This document shows positions 11,526 through 25,329 of a DNA stretch of 64,000 nt, one piece after another. Made by a program: the position numbers and the translations under genes. The notes under the pieces are model-generated. The model did no database searches, was not told the origin of the DNA, and saw nothing but the letters and a program-made list of their open reading frames with translations. This DNA comes from Alnus glutinosa (Eukaryota; Streptophyta; Magnoliopsida; Fagales; Betulaceae): contig NC_084891.1 of assembly GCF_958979055.1 (NCBI RefSeq), forward strand, positions 9,750,001 through 9,814,000, given 5' to 3'. Numbering within the stretch: position 1 is the stretch's first letter; every line of letters begins with the position of its first letter.

Positions 11526-11637
11526 TAATTAATCTGCAAGCAAATTAATTAAATCCTAGACACATACCCTCATGCATATATTTATATTTATATGTATTAT
11601 TAATCTAAGCATGTTATTCTATGGATGTTACATTCTC

Positions 11638-13010
11638 ACTATCACCGCTTTGTCATCAACTATGACTATCTTGACTACGAGCACGAGTGCGACTCACACC
11701 ACCATCATTTAGAGTCTTCCAACCAACCCTTCAACTCTATCTATTTCCAATTTTGTTAATAACTAATATTAATACTCAATGAGAAGGCTTTATATAAGTT
11801 ATTTGTTGGAATATAATTTTTTATTATTATTATTCCAGAGTGTTTATTTATTTTGGTAAACTTTATTGGATTGTACTTCAATTTTGATTAACAAAGTTTT
11901 TCTCCAAATCAAGTTGGAAGAATTCTTCTAACCCTAATTATTAAACTTAAATGTGTTCAAAATGTATGTACATCACACGTATATTTTAGACATTTATTAG
12001 CTTAATAGAAGAGATTAGAGAAAAAAAAAATGTCAAGTTAAATTAGAGAAAACTTTGTCATACTCTCGCAAGGAGTAATGATATGAACCATTTTTTTGTT
12101 CTTTTTTTATCTTCTCAAAATTGATGTGACTTTTAAAATTATCATTGGTTTTGAGATTGATCACTATTGAATTTTGATCCAATGATTATTTTAAAAGTTA
12201 CATCAACTTTAAAATGATAAAAAGATGGTTTCTAGTATATCTAATATATTTATCTCATTTAGATGATTGGGAGATGTATGGCCCACAAGGCTTCTCTTCC
12301 CGTCTTCCTTGAGAATGGTTAATTTTCTTCTGGCCATGGGACCCATTGCTCAACTTGTCAAGATAAGGAATATGAAAAATTATTAAATTGGTTTTTTAAT
12401 TTAGGGTTGTGATAAATATAATTTCTTGAGATTTCAAAAGTGATTAAACACTCTTGGGGTAAAAAAAAAAAAAAAGCTTATGTTAAAAAAATTTATAGAA
12501 TCTGTTAATATGTCACATCAATATTAATCATATTGTGATGTGTAAATTATAATAAAAATAAAAATAAAAATAAGAAATATATATATAAAGAAAAAACAAA
12601 TTAATGAAAGGGGTGGTCTAGCCACCTTTATTTGGCTAGATTGGGGTGGTCCCCCTCCATTTTTAAGAAAAGGAAAGGAACAGCTTCAAAAGAAAAAGTT
12701 GAAAGAAAATTAAGGATGAACAATTGTGCTTTAGTTTTTTTTTAAAATATATATATAACATTTCTCATTTCAACAACGTCAAAATGTCAATTGGAATTTA
12801 TATTAATAAAAGTGTACACGACTTGAATCCATCCCTTACAAAACTGAAGTCTACAAGTTTATTACAATTAATTAATACACAATCAATTTTATTTCCAAAT
12901 CCAATTACATCTTTTAGAGTTATAAAATATTATGGCTATTAGGTTGTAATTAAGAAATTAATTTGAGAATCATACTTATCTAATCTGTGAATTTGGCGTG
13001 GAATGCAACT
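11638..13010. other. Intergenic AT-rich DNA
   Basis: Holds a weak inverted MITE-like stretch (12110-12230), poly(A) near 12460, and a short GGGGTGGTC block near 12610-12660. A 72-codon open frame near 12724 has no recognisable features. Confidence 0.5.
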
Positions 13011-13038
13011 AATCACTACAAAAATAGAAGTAGGTTGA

Positions 13039-13352
13039 CACGTGCAGTTTGACACGTGTACAATGTTGTACACGTGTCAAACATTTAGACACGTGCACTT
13101 TGACACGCGTAAGACGCGTGTCAAATGTGCACGACATTAAGTGCACAATTTGACACGTGTATTGAGATACACGTGTCAAACCAAACCGTTTGACACGAGT
13201 ATTTTAAATATTCGTGTCAAATCAATTTGACACGTGTATGTGATACACGTGTCAAATTTGACACGTGTATCTCAATACACATGTCAAAGAGTCTTGACCC
13301 ATGTATTGTAATACACGTGTCAAATTTGACACGTGTATCACATACACGTGTC
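13039..13352. repeat. Left subterminal G-box palindrome array, CACTA copy 2
   Basis: Units of TTGACACGTGTA and its reverse complement, with about 12 exact CACGTG cores and a few decayed ones. It mirrors the right-end array at 25330-25735. Confidence 0.88.
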
Positions 13353-13702
13353 AAATTGGTTATTTTTTTTAAAAAAAATTCCAAATTGAATTTTTCATTT
13401 AAATAAATTTTTAATTTAATTATTTAATTGTATTTTTAAATTAAATTAAAAATACGATTAAATAATTAAATAAAAAATCCAATTTGGGTTTTTTTTTTCA
13501 ATTTAGTTTTGTTATTGGTTATTTAAAATTATTTGGTATAATAAATTTTCGTTATTTCAAATTTTATTATTTCCGACCACAAATAACGCAATATTGATTT
13601 TACCGAAAAACAGCACAAAATCATATTACACAAATCATAAGTTAATAACGTATTCGTTAACTACGCAAATATTTACACATAAAAATTAATTACACAAAAT
13701 AT
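13353..13702. other. Element 3' region after the TNPA-like gene
   Basis: AT-rich. Contains an inverted repeat around 13380-13480 with AATTTTTAATTTAATTA-type arms. It is presumably the 3' UTR and terminator region of the minus-strand genes. Confidence 0.5.
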
Positions 13703-16435
13703 CTACAAATCTGAAGGGCGTCCCTGCGAATCACGAGGTACCGTCCCAGGCGTGTTCTCGCCAACCGGCGATTGCTGCGCAAGGAATGGTGTAGCGGGAG
13801 AAGGTGTAGCGACAATGGAATGCTGGCTCAGCCGTCGTCCAACAGGCGACAACGTATCAACCGTTGTCGAATTACCTGCAAATAATATAGACAATTAAAG
13901 TATATAATATTACTTGCAAAATTAAATGGGTAATTAAAATAAATTGAAATTAATTTTGTCCTACACACAATATAAATCATACCTGCAGATGCACTACTAA
14001 CAGACGACGTACTACCTACGTGTGCAGGTGAAGACGTAGTACCAAGACATGGTGCTGATGCTCCCATGGAGGACATGAAGACCTCAAACTGTCGCATGCG
14101 CTGCTCCAACAGGTCATTCCTCACTCGCTCAGCCTGTAGCTCCGCTTGGATCTCTTCCATCTTCCGAGCGTGTTCGGCCCAATCCCGAGACGTGCCCTGA
14201 GATGGTCCCTCCTGTGACCGAGGCCTATATGAGAAACATGTCCCCCGAACAGGTGTGACGTTCGGCCCAACCTGCCGAACCCTCCCTGCATACTCAGGCC
14301 TCCCAACCGCCTGTTCGTAAGCGTCGTTCGGTGCCCAACGCACTGTGTCTGCGGAGACGCTTTGCGTGGCGGCTGGATCACTGGATAAACTCTGCGTCAT
14401 CCTCTCCTGTACGTCGTCAACATGAAAAAGTCATATATTGAATAATGACAAATCACACATAATTTTAAAAATAATAGTAAATTAAATCAGTAGCATACGC
14501 ATAGGACCCGTGTACGTTCGTTCACGTAAGTGCCGTCCTTCCTTGTGTGGGTCTTCACGAACGACGCGGCGGGAGTGGGGGGCGTGCCAGATGTACATGT
14601 CTGTCGTCATGCAGTTGACATATATAACAAACAGATAGCGATAAAAATAGTATAAGGAAAAATAAAAACAATTAGCAACAAATATTAAAAACATAAACAT
14701 ATATATTTTCATACCTCCTCGTGATTAAATCTGACATAACTTTTAGATCCCGTACAATGAGGAAGGTCATTCTGCTCGTGCAGCCTCTTCATCCGTTCAG
14801 AGGTTGCCTACGCATTGAACATGAAAATAAAAATGTAAGCATTGACACACTTAAATTAAAACTAAAATTAAATGAAGTGTTATTAAAAAACCACAACATT
14901 TTCTTGGCCTACATACGATTTTATGCTCACGGCACCAATCTCTCAGTAGGAACTCTACATCTTCTGCGTCATAGTTGCCAAAAAAATTGTCCGGCATTCT
15001 CGCACGGATACTCTCGGGCGTGTCACCGTCTCTAATACATAGTTTGGTTTTGAACCTCGACTTCCACGAGCGGTGCTTACGGCCAATATCAAATAAAGCC
15101 TCCTGTTGTGCCCTGCGCGCGTCTACTGATACAGGTAGATAGAACTCCTCCTGCACATTCAACACATTTTTATAGGTTTAAAAACTTCAAGAAAAACATT
15201 AATCTCAAGTTTAATTCAAATAAATAATTAAATTATATTCATAGACATACCATCAGCACGTCCCACATTGCCTGCTTAATCTGCCTATTTACCCTCGCCC
15301 ATTCGTCCCGCATGTGTATGTAGGACCCACTCCTGATCAGCTTTCCCTCAGCCCGCCGAAATCGATTGCAGGCACGTCCTACAGGTTGTATAGCAGCATT
15401 GTACTGCAATACAACCTTCTTCCCCCTCGGGAGCACCCAGTTTCTCGCTGGGTCGTCAATCACCTCATAATAAATGGTCCCGTCTGGGTTGTACCCTAAT
15501 GAAAGAAATATTCAACATTTAATCATAAGACTAAAGAACATATATATATATATATATATATAAACAATTTGTAATCAAATATTTATTTTTTTCTAAACAA
15601 AAAAAAAAAATATTTTGGTAACATAATATGAGTTTTAAGGATGTCTAAATATGTACTTACCCATCAACCGAATCTGCTCAATCCGTATGTGCTGGGTCGT
15701 TGGGTCGCCCGCAACCTCCTCGCCAACCCCTCCGGCTGGTGGAGCCTGCTGATCATCATCTGAATCCATATCCTGGGGACTACCGGGGGCCAACTGATCG
15801 ATACCCAACATCGCAACGTCCTCCTCATGGGTACTCTGGCTCCACCCCACATCTGGCATCTGACTCTCACCGGAAAGTGGCATCTGACTCTCACCAGATA
15901 AAGGCATCTGGCTCTTTACATGCCCCGGGCCCTGACTCGCCCCCGATGCTGGCATCTGTCTCGCCCCCAAAATCTGGCCATGCATCGCCGCCTGTGCCGG
16001 TATCTGTCCCAACCCCACGGCCGGCATCTGCATCTCCCCGGTCTGTGACAGTGGAAATCTACCATCCTGCGTCTCACTATCAGGGTTACACGTCATAGGT
16101 CCACTATACGTATACGGAAAGTACGGCGCATAACCCTGTGGCCCGAGGCCCTCTCGCACCCACCATCGATAGGCGTTACCCGGTTGGGTGAACCCTATCT
16201 GAGATAATGTCGGCAGCTCCGACAATGGAGAGCTGCAAGGTCCAGCTGTGCTGGTCTGCCCGTGATCTGACGTGGGCACGGCCACCGTACCCGGCAACAA
16301 TGGTCTATAAGCCCCGTCTGGGTGGTGTGGCCACGCTGCAGAATACAATGCCGTCGAAACAGTGGGCGTGGTCATGGGGGGCACGGGTGGGTTAGGTGCC
16401 CGATACGCATAATGAGGGGGTCTCTGGTCCATCAA
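13703..16435 (-). CDS. Transposase_24 / TNPA-like protein of CACTA element
   Basis: Seven exons joined in phase give 682 codons including the stop (681 aa): 16435-15661, 15495-15251, 15150-14917, 14807-14715, 14600-14499, 14406-13983, 13875-13703. All introns are GT-AG. Exon 1 is Pro/Gln/Ser-rich with repeated SQMPLSGE units. Later exons carry Plant transposase (Ptta/En/Spm) family features: AGDP- and RAxG-type basic blocks in exon 2, a conserved GSKSYVRF in exon 4, [15 protein letters not shown] in exon 5, and a [19 protein letters not shown] stretch plus a coiled coil ([20 protein letters not shown]) in exon 6. In En/Spm the second protein binds subterminal repeats and assists or regulates transposition. 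Here the likely targets are the CACGTG arrays. No internal stop is seen. MM start: either Met possible. Confidence 0.82.
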
Positions 16436-16629
16436 TACCTGCGAACAAATGCAGACAAATTAATTAGAATATGTTTTTTTAATATATTTTTAATGAACAT
16501 ACTAAAGAACAACGAAATTTATGCAATTAATAAAAATTTGTATTGAGTACAAGCGAATTGTACAAACAATATATATATCAGTCAAGTGTATTGAGTTCAA
16601 GCTAATTATACTCACAACAAATACATCAA

Positions 16630-19600
16630 TCATTGTATCACGGGAGCTTCAATCGGATCTATGTCGGGCCTGTCGTACTCGAATTCATCATTCGTATCTG
16701 GTAGGTCATCAGTGGCTAGTACGAGCGGTACGCACTCATGGTAGGTTGTACCATCCTCATTACTCCCATCCCCCTGTCCAACGTCGTACACGTTGCGCGG
16801 TTTGGTCCTAACCGCACAAACCCAATTTGGGTTCCTTCCATCTTCTACGTAGAATACTTGATCCACCTGAGATGTAAGCACGTACGGCTCGTCCTAAATC
16901 TGTTCTCCCCTGTGGACGAGGTGATTGAAGTTGACAAACACTAGGCCATACTCGTCTATTGTGAATCCTCTGTCCATTGTGGGGTCTGCCCAATTGCACT
17001 TAAATAGGACGTACGTAGTCCTGTCATAGTACTCGACCTCAAATATATCGGTTAACTGCCCGTAGTACGTTTCGCCTTCAACGGTAGGAACACATACGCC
17101 GCTGTTCTGAGTCCTCCTTCCCACATCATGAGCAAGCATGCGAAATAATTTTCCATTTACCACGTACCTGTTGTACTTGACCGCTGTCTCTTTTAGCCCT
17201 CTACAACGCATAACCAACTTGTGGCCCAATTCTTCCCTACGTTGATCGTCCAAGCCATCGACCTATGTTTTAATTACAAATATTAAACATCACATTGGGT
17301 AATTATATTGAACCCGCATAAATTTATCCAATTTCAAATTTACAACTATTTCCTTACATATGCACGGTACCATTCGCAGAACTGCTCATGATGTTGTGCT
17401 TCAATAAGAGCCTCCGTAATGCGACCCCTAGTGCATGATCGCCTAAGCGCGTCTTTGTGCATCCTACATTCAGCGTATACAATTATGTAATAATTGTTAT
17501 TAATACTTTTATTCGAATTCTGCTAAATATAAGGTTAGGACTACTTACGTCCGCAAATTGTGAAACTCTTCAGAGTTGAACACAATATAACGATGAATCT
17601 GATGCATTATCAACCGGTTCATGGTAACACGTGTGCCCGCCCCCTTGGATCCATCAGGATTTCTCTGAGGTCTGTTGTGGAATGTTGGTGCGTTATTCAG
17701 ATACCTTGAACAGAACGTTACCAGCTCGGTCGCTATGTACCCCTCCGCAATGCACCCCTCAAGAGCTGCTTTATTGAGCACATTAGATTTGAAATTCCCC
17801 AGACTCCTGGTGTAAACACATACACGACAATTTAATTGTCGTCAATTAGGATTACAATTAAATAAAAATATATATTTACATATTACGCTGAATTTTACCT
17901 CTCTGCCGGGTACATCCATCTATACTGCACGGGTCCGCCCAGTCTACACTTGCGCACAAGATGCACGACCAAGTGGACCATGCTGGTAAAAAACCCTGGA
18001 GGGAATATCTGTTCTAGCTTGCACAAAGTGATACAGACGTCACCCTGCAGTCGGTCCATATCTTCTTGTGATAGCTTTGTTGAGCATATGCCTCTAAAAA
18101 ATGCAGAAATCTCCACAAGAGGTCTAACAACTTTATCAGGCAATGACTTACGCAGTGCAATTGGGAGAAGCTGTTGCATCAGTATGTGGCTATCATGGCT
18201 CTTCAAGCCGGAAATTGTACGGTCCTTGAGCCAAACACATCGTGAAATGTTCGAGGCGTATCCGTCCGGGACCCTCACATTTCGAAGAACCTTCAGAAAA
18301 TTTTCTTTGTCCTCTCTAGACATGGTGTGACAGGCAGCGGGAATATACGTTTTACCATTGGCGGCCGTGAACGGATGCAACTTAGGTCTCAACCCCATTT
18401 CCTGCAAGTCCAGCCGAGCTGTCAAGTTGTCCTTCGTTTTCCTTTTTATATCCAAAATAGTGCCAAGTATATTGTCCATGACATTTTTCTCTATGTGCAT
18501 AACATCAAGATTGTGCCGAAGCAAATTGTCTTTCCAATACAGCAATCTGAAAAATATACTTTTCTTCTTCCATATAACATCGGAACTCCCTGCACCCTTC
18601 TTCCGCTTCTTCCGTTTCTTCTTCTTACCCGCGGTCTCATCCCCAAACGCAACTCCGTCCAACTGTTGGAGAACCTCGTCTCCGCATGGCACAATCGGCG
18701 CGCTGTCAAATTCTTCAGTACCGTCAAATGTCCGCCTGTTCAGCTGCCACAGATGTTCTGGCGGTAGGTATCTCCTGTGCCCCATATAGCAAAATTTGCA
18801 TCCGTTCTTTAAGCGTATAGAACGCGTCGATTGCATACAGCAAGGGCATGCCTTCGCACCCTTGTTAGGCCAACCAGATAAATCTGCATACGCTGGCAAG
18901 TCATTTATCGTCCACATCAACTGGGATCACATAATAAAATTTTCCTTCTTTGAAGCATCGAATGTTCGTACCCCTACATTCCACAGTTCCAGCAACTCAT
19001 CAATCAATGGCTGAAGGTAAATATCAATATCCATACCTGGTGAGCTCGGTCCAGGGATAACCAGGGAAAGGATGAAGGACGACTGTTTCATGCACATCCA
19101 AGGTGGCAAATTATACGGCACAAGCATTACGGGCCATGTGCTGTGGGATGTGCTCATGTTCCCAAATGGATTAAATCCATCTGCTGTCAAACCAAGCCGA
19201 ACGTTCCTACTCTCTGCCATAAAATCTGGATGTAAAATGTCAAACGATCTCCATGCCTCACCGTCGGCCGGGTGCCTCAATACGCCATCCCTAGTGCGGC
19301 CTTCTGCATGCCATCTCATATAGGGCGCAGTATGCTCAGACATGAATAACCTCTGCAACGGTGGGATGAGTGGAAACCACCTCAAGATCTTCACCGGGCA
19401 TTTTTTTCTCGCTGATATGATCTCACCATCATCATCTACATGTGTATCAGCCCTCCACTTAGACTCTCTACATACGGTACATGAATCTAATTCTTTATTG
19501 TCTTTCCAGAATAACATACAGTCATTACGGCACGCTGGAATCTTCTCATACCCCAGACCCATGCCACTTAGGAACTTTTTGGCCTCATACGTGTTATCTG

Positions 19601-20330
19601 GCAATGCCTCATCGCAAGGAGGCAACAACTGATTGATAAATTCGAGAATGTCTGAAAAAATCTTGTTACTAATACCTCCAACGCACTTCAAATTGTACAT
19701 GTGTACAGTAGCACTCAATTTACTATGCTTTGTACCAGGGTGAAGGGGCTTCTCGGCGGTCTTTAACAGCTCTTGGTACTTCAATGCGTCCCCGCAAGAG
19801 GTATCTTCGTCAACTTGTTGCGGAAGAGTACTGACGGCTTCAGGAACATCGTGCACGCCGAAGGCGTCACGCAACATGGCGTGCATGTTATCATCCTGTT
19901 CCCCGGCGACACCCTCCTGTTCTGTGACTTCACCATGTTCAGTGCTACAAGCAACGGTCTCTGTTCCACTGTGATAACTCGAACACTGACCAGGAATAGC
20001 GGACCCAGTCGTAGTCTCACCGTGCATATACCACAAATTGTATCCCGGATTCATCCCTCTACCTCCAGTCAGGTGGGCAAGAACGTAATCTGGAGTGTGA
20101 CGCTGGTTATTTCGACAATACTTGCATGGACAGTAAATTTTGCCATCGACCGCCGTACAGTTACTAATGGCAAATGCCACAAACGCCCTACACCCGTCGT
20201 TATACCGTGTCGTACCCCTAGGTGCTGACATCCAAGACTTGTCCATATGTCTCTGTATAGGGTTAAGAGATCGAGACAAATCATACGTCTTACGGTATAA
20301 ACTTGTAAAAAAATTGTGCATGTCAGGCAA
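16630..20330 (-). pseudogene. TNP2-type CACTA transposase (TNPD-like), two nonsense changes
   Basis: Four exons in phase (20330-17899, 17806-17549, 17463-17358, 17262-16630) span 1,143 codons including the stop. Order: Transpos_assoc domain with CPCKYC and HLTGGRG near the N-terminus; Transposase_21 core with YMRWHAEGR, GLTADGFNPFG and MWTINDLPAYADLSGW; DUF4218 with HNLDVMHIEKNVMDNILGT and QYRWMYPAER; then DUF4216 with TQNSGVCV, TDIFEVEYY and VFVNFNHLVHRGE. Two in-frame stops break it: TGA at 18927-18929, where the family usually has Arg, and TAG at 16894-16896. The second fits CAG to TAG. Everything else reads open, so inactivation looks recent. An intact homologue would cut and join the element ends. 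Confidence 0.9.
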
Positions 20331-20339
20331 AATGGGGTG

Positions 20340-22440
20340 TACGACTTTTTTTCCCTTTTAAAGGGTTTAGGGTTAGGGGTTAGGGTTTTAGTTTTTTTTT
20401 AGAAAGTGTCGGAATTTGTTTTTTTTTTTTATTTAGGGGGTTTAGGGATTAGGGTTAGGGTTTAGGGTTTTAGGTTTTTTTTAGAAAGTGTAAGAATTTT
20501 TTTTTTTTTTTCTCTTAAGGGTTTAGGATTAGGGTTTAGGGTTTAAGGTTGGGGTTTTAGTTTTTAGTGTTAGGGTATTTTAGGGTTTAGAAAGTGTAGG
20601 ATTTTGTATTTTTAAGGGTTTAGGGTTTAGGCTTTAGGGGTTAGAGTTTACAGTTAGGGTATTTTTTTTTTTAGTGTAGGAATTTTTTTTTTTTTTTTTT
20701 TAAAGGATCTAGGATTAGGGTTTAGGGTTTAGGGTTTTAGGTTTTTAGGGTTATGATTAGGATTAGGGTTTAGGGTTTAAGGTTTAAGGTTATGATTTTT
20801 GTTATGGTTTAGGCTTAGGGTTTTTTTTTTTTAGGGTTTAGGGTTTAAGGTTAGGATTTTTGTTTTTAGTGTTAGGGTTTTTTTTTTAGAAAGTGTAGGA
20901 TTGATTTTTAGGGTTTAGGGTTAAGAGTTTAGGGTTTAGGGTTTGTTAGGGTTTAGGGTTTAGGTTAGGGTTTGTTAGGGTCTAGTGTTAGGGTTTAGGG
21001 TTTTAGGTTTTTTTTTTTTTTTAAGGGTTTAGGGTTTAGAGTTTAGGGTTTTAGGTTTTTTTTTTTTTTTTTTTTTAAGAGTTAAGGGTTTAGGGTTTGT
21101 TAGGGTTTAGGGTTTAGGGTTAGGGTTTGTTAGGGTCTAGGGTTAGGGTTTAGGGTTTTAGGTTTTTTTTTTTTTTTAAGGGTTTAGGGTTTAGAGTTTA
21201 GGGTTTTAGGTATTTTTTTTTTTTTTAAGAGTTAAGGGTTTAGGGTTTGTTAGGGTTTAGGGTTTAGGGTTAGGGTTTGTTAGGGTCTAGGGTTAGGGTT
21301 TAGGGTTTTAGGTTTTTTTTTTTTTTAAGCGATTAGGGTTTAGGGTTTAGGGTTTTAGGTTTTTTTTTTTTTTTTAAGGGTTTAGGGTTTAGGGTTTGTT
21401 AGGGTTTAGGGTTTGTTATGGTTTAGGGTTAGGGTTTTTTTTTTTTTTAAGGGTTTAGGGTTTAGGGTTTGTTAGGGTTTAGGGTTTGTTATGGTTTAGG
21501 GTTAGGGTTTTTATTTTTAGAAAGTGTATGATTGTTATTTTTTTTTTTTTGGTAAAGTGTTTAGGGTTAGGGTTAGGGTTTGTTAGGGTCTAGGGTTAGG
21601 GTTTAGGGTTTTAGGTTTTTTTTTTAAAAAGCGATTAGGGTTTAGGGTTTAGGGTTTTAGGTTTTTTTTTTTTTTTTAAGGGTTTAGGGTTTAGGGTTTA
21701 GGGTTTATTAGGGTTTAGGGTTTGTTATGGTTTAGGTTTAGGGTTTTTATTTTTAGAAAGTGTATGATTGTTATGTTTTTTTTTTGGGTAAAGTGTTTAG
21801 GGTTAGGGTTAGGGTTTTTATTTTTAGAAAGTATATGATTTTAATTTTTTTGGGGTAAAGTGTTTAGGGTTAGGGTTAGGGTATTTTTTTTTAGAAAGTG
21901 TAGGATTTTTTTTTTTTGTTGGGTAAAGTGTTTAGGGTTAGGGTTAGGGTTTTTATTTTTAGAAAGTGTATGATTGTTTTTTTTTTTGGGTAAAGTGTTT
22001 AGGGTTAGGGTTAGGGTTTTTATTTTTAGAAAGTGTAGGATTTTAATTTTTTTGGGGTAAAGTGTTTAGGGTTAGGGTTAGGGTATTTTTTTTAGAAAGT
22101 GTAGGATTTTTTTTTTTTTTTGGGTAAAGTGTTTAGGGTTAGGGTTAGGGTTTTTATTTTTAGAAAGTGTAGGATTTTAATTTTTTTGGGGTAAAGTGTT
22201 AAGGGTTAGGGTTAGGGTATTTTATTTTTAGAAAGTGTAGGGTTTTTTTTTTTTTTTTTTTAAAGGGTTTAGGGTTAGGGTTTTTTTTTTTAGAAAGTGT
22301 AGGGTTTTTTTTTAAAAAAAAAAAAAGGGTTTAGGGTTAGGGTTTTTTTTTTTTAGAAACTGTTAGTGTTTTTTTTTTTAGGGTTTGTGTTGGTTTTACG
22401 GTTATCAGATTTAAAGTTTAGGGTTACAGTTTGGGTTTTT
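20340..22440. repeat. Telomere-like TTTAGGG minisatellite in CACTA leader
   Basis: About 2.1 kb of degenerate TTTAGGG/TTAGGG repeats on the plus strand, mixed with poly(T) runs and a second unit, TAGAAAGTGTAGGA. Later parts follow a higher-order unit (GGTAAAGTGTTTAGGGTTAG then TAGAAAGTGTATGATT). It lies between the transposase start and the upstream leader, inside the transposon, so it is not a chromosome end. Relative to the transcribed strand the repeat is CCCTAAA. Confidence 0.92.
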
Positions 22441-23036
22441 CTTAAAAAGTAGACAGTCAATTTAATTGTTTTTCTTCCATATTCAAACCAATGGTTTGTT
22501 TTTTTTTTATAATTCTTTTTTGTTTCCATTTATCGTTTTCAAAAGTGTCATCGTTGGTTTAAAACGTTAAACTAATATGCGATATTGTTTGATTTTTTTT
22601 CCACGAACAAAAAAAACTCATGAATTCATAATAACTCATTACAATAAATATATATAAAACCTCTCAAATCAACATTTAAAACAAAAAAATTAAAAACAAA
22701 ATAAACACAACAACATAGTGTAAAAGTACAAAGCTTCATAAAAAAAAATAAATAAATAAAATAAATAAAACCCTAAATGACACAAAAAAATACCAAGATG
22801 TACACAAAAATTTCATAAAAAAAAACTAACCAAATATATATATATTAGGAAAAAACACCAAAACCCAAATGCAGGAGTCCATTACAAAAAAAGCAAAAAC
22901 AAAAATTCAGTAACACTGCAATAAAATAACAGACCAAAAAAAATATCAATACAAGACAAATACTCGGCCGGACATGGAGAAAAATATGCAGAACATGGAC
23001 AAAAAAATTAAATACAAACAATGAGGGAAATTATAC
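22441..23036. other. AT-rich part of the CACTA leader
   Basis: A- and T-rich DNA with poly(A) stretches. No coding sequence. It is probably within the 5' intron of the transposase transcript. Confidence 0.5.
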
Positions 23037-23574
<538 letters not shown>

Positions 23575-23634
23575 TATTATATAAAATAAATTTTAATTTT
23601 CAAAAATTAAAAATTTGAAACACGTGCACGATTT

Positions 23635-23755
23635 TTGGCCAGGTGGCGCACGGGAGAAGTCCCGCGCGCCAGACCTTGCCAAACAATTGGACACGTGTAC
23701 AGAGTACACGTGTCCAATTGGAGACGTGTATTTTAATACACGTCTCAAATTGTAG
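23635..23755. repeat. GC palindrome and G-box palindromes, CACTA copy 2
   Basis: TTGGCCAGGTGGCGCACGGG with a partial inverted partner, then GGACACGTGTAC/GTACACGTGTCC and GGAGACGTGTATT palindromes. Equivalent to 348-431 in copy 1. Confidence 0.75.
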
Positions 23756-23869
23756 ATTTTTTTTTTTAGAAAAAAATTATATTATAATATTATATAAAAT
23801 AATATATGAATAAATATATATAAAATTTATTCAACTAAATACAAATACAAACTCATGCAGCCCATGCAG

Positions 23870-24015
23870 CCCTAAACCCTAAACTGTAAACTATTAATTC
23901 AAACTCTAACACTTAGTATATATACTAAAACCTAAAACCATAAAAAATAAAAAAATAGAAACTAAAACCTAACCATAAAATTAAACTCTAACCCTAAGTG
24001 CTAGACTATATATAG

Positions 24016-24053
<38 letters not shown>

Positions 24054-24818
24054 CTATAAAACTAAACCCTAAGTAAATGTACTATATATGTAGCTATAAA
24101 TCATAATCCTAAGTATATGTACTATATATATCGGAACAATCTAATTTTGAACTGCTCATGATTTAATATATATATTTAAAAGTGTACAATAATAACATAT
24201 GAAAAATATATTGACATTATTATTCATAAAATGTAAAATCAATTAAATTATAACCCATAGCTTTAAGTATATATATTATATATACCTATAAACCCTAAAA
24301 CCCTAACACTAAGTGTATACAATATATATAGCGATAAACCATAACCCTAAGTACGTGTACTATATACATTGCTATAAATCATAATCCTAAGTATATGTAC
24401 TATATACATCGAAACAATCTAATTTTGAACTGCTCATGATTAAATATATATATATATATAAAAGTGTACAATAATGACACGTGAAAAATATATTGACATT
24501 ATTATTCATAAAATGTAAAATCAATTAAATTATAAATTATTGCTTTAAGTGTATATATTATATATACCTATACACCCTAAAACCCTAACCCTAAGTGTAT
24601 ATGCTATATATAGCGATAAACCCTAACCCTAAGCATATATACTATATATAGTTATAAACCCTAACCCTATGTGTATATACTATATATATATATCGATAAA
24701 CCCTAACCCAAAGTATATATACTATATATAGCTATAAATCCTAAGTTTAAGTGTATATACTATATTTACATTTTATGAATAATAATGTCAACATATTTTT
24801 CACGTGTCATTATTGTAC

Positions 24819-24878
<60 letters not shown>

Positions 24879-25080
24879 CCCATAATCCTAAGTGTATATA
24901 TTATATATACCTATAAACCCTAATCGTATATACTATATATATATATCGATAAACTCTAACCCTAATCATATATACTCTATATATATATCGATAAACTCTA
25001 ACCCTAATCGTATATACTCTATATATATATCGATAAACTCTAACCCTAATTGTATATACTATATATATTAGGGTTTACAT
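23870..25080. repeat. Telomere-like AT-rich subterminal minisatellite, CACTA copy 2
   Basis: Units on the pattern CTATAAACCCTAACCCTAAG followed by TGTATATACTATATAT. A longer unit with CGGAACAATCTAATTTTGAA and TGACACGTGAAAAATATATT occurs at about 24129-24260 and about 24410-24540. Part of it appears in reverse orientation at about 24768-24825. Confidence 0.8.
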
Positions 25081-25329
25081 ACTTATTAGTATACTATATA
25101 TATATATAAATAATGAGCCTAAAAATTATAAATTTCAAGCATAGAATTTACATATAGCATATAGTTTTCAAACCTAATTTTATGTGTATAAGTTATGTAC
25201 ACCGTATTTTCACAGATTTGTATGGTTAATAAGATAAGGAGTATTTTTCTTTGTTTTTTTTGTTTCAAAAAATTAACACAACAATTTTTTTTTTTTTTAA
25301 TTTTTTTTTTGGGGAAAAATTAACTGTTT

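Larger units (their letters stand above)
8661..11632 (-). mobile_element. Solo LTR, 2,972 bp
   Basis: Begins TGTAACACTCC and ends GGATGTTACA, with a perfect 5-bp duplication TTCTC on both sides (8656-8660 and 11633-11637). No retroviral-type protein domain is inside. A TATAAGGATT box on the minus strand near 10985 suggests minus orientation, with a U3 of about 650 bp and a long R-U5. The U3 holds repeated GATCGAGCGA motifs (11290-11455) and a TA/GA microsatellite. The LTR also contains CA-rich DNA. Family unknown; TGTAAC...GTTACA ends are common among long plant LTRs. Confidence 0.75.

Noticed and set aside
13039-13352. Regular palindromic repeats resembling a CRISPR array
   Set aside because: Spacers are part of the palindromes, unit length varies, and the array sits at the end of a CACTA element in a plant genome.
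17950-20361. Plus-strand open frames of 70-150 codons
   Set aside because: They are shadows of the minus-strand CACTA transposase, which shows conserved motifs in its own frame.
20340-22440. Chromosome end (true telomere)
   Set aside because: Repeats are degenerate and lie inside a transposon with defined ends and TSD.
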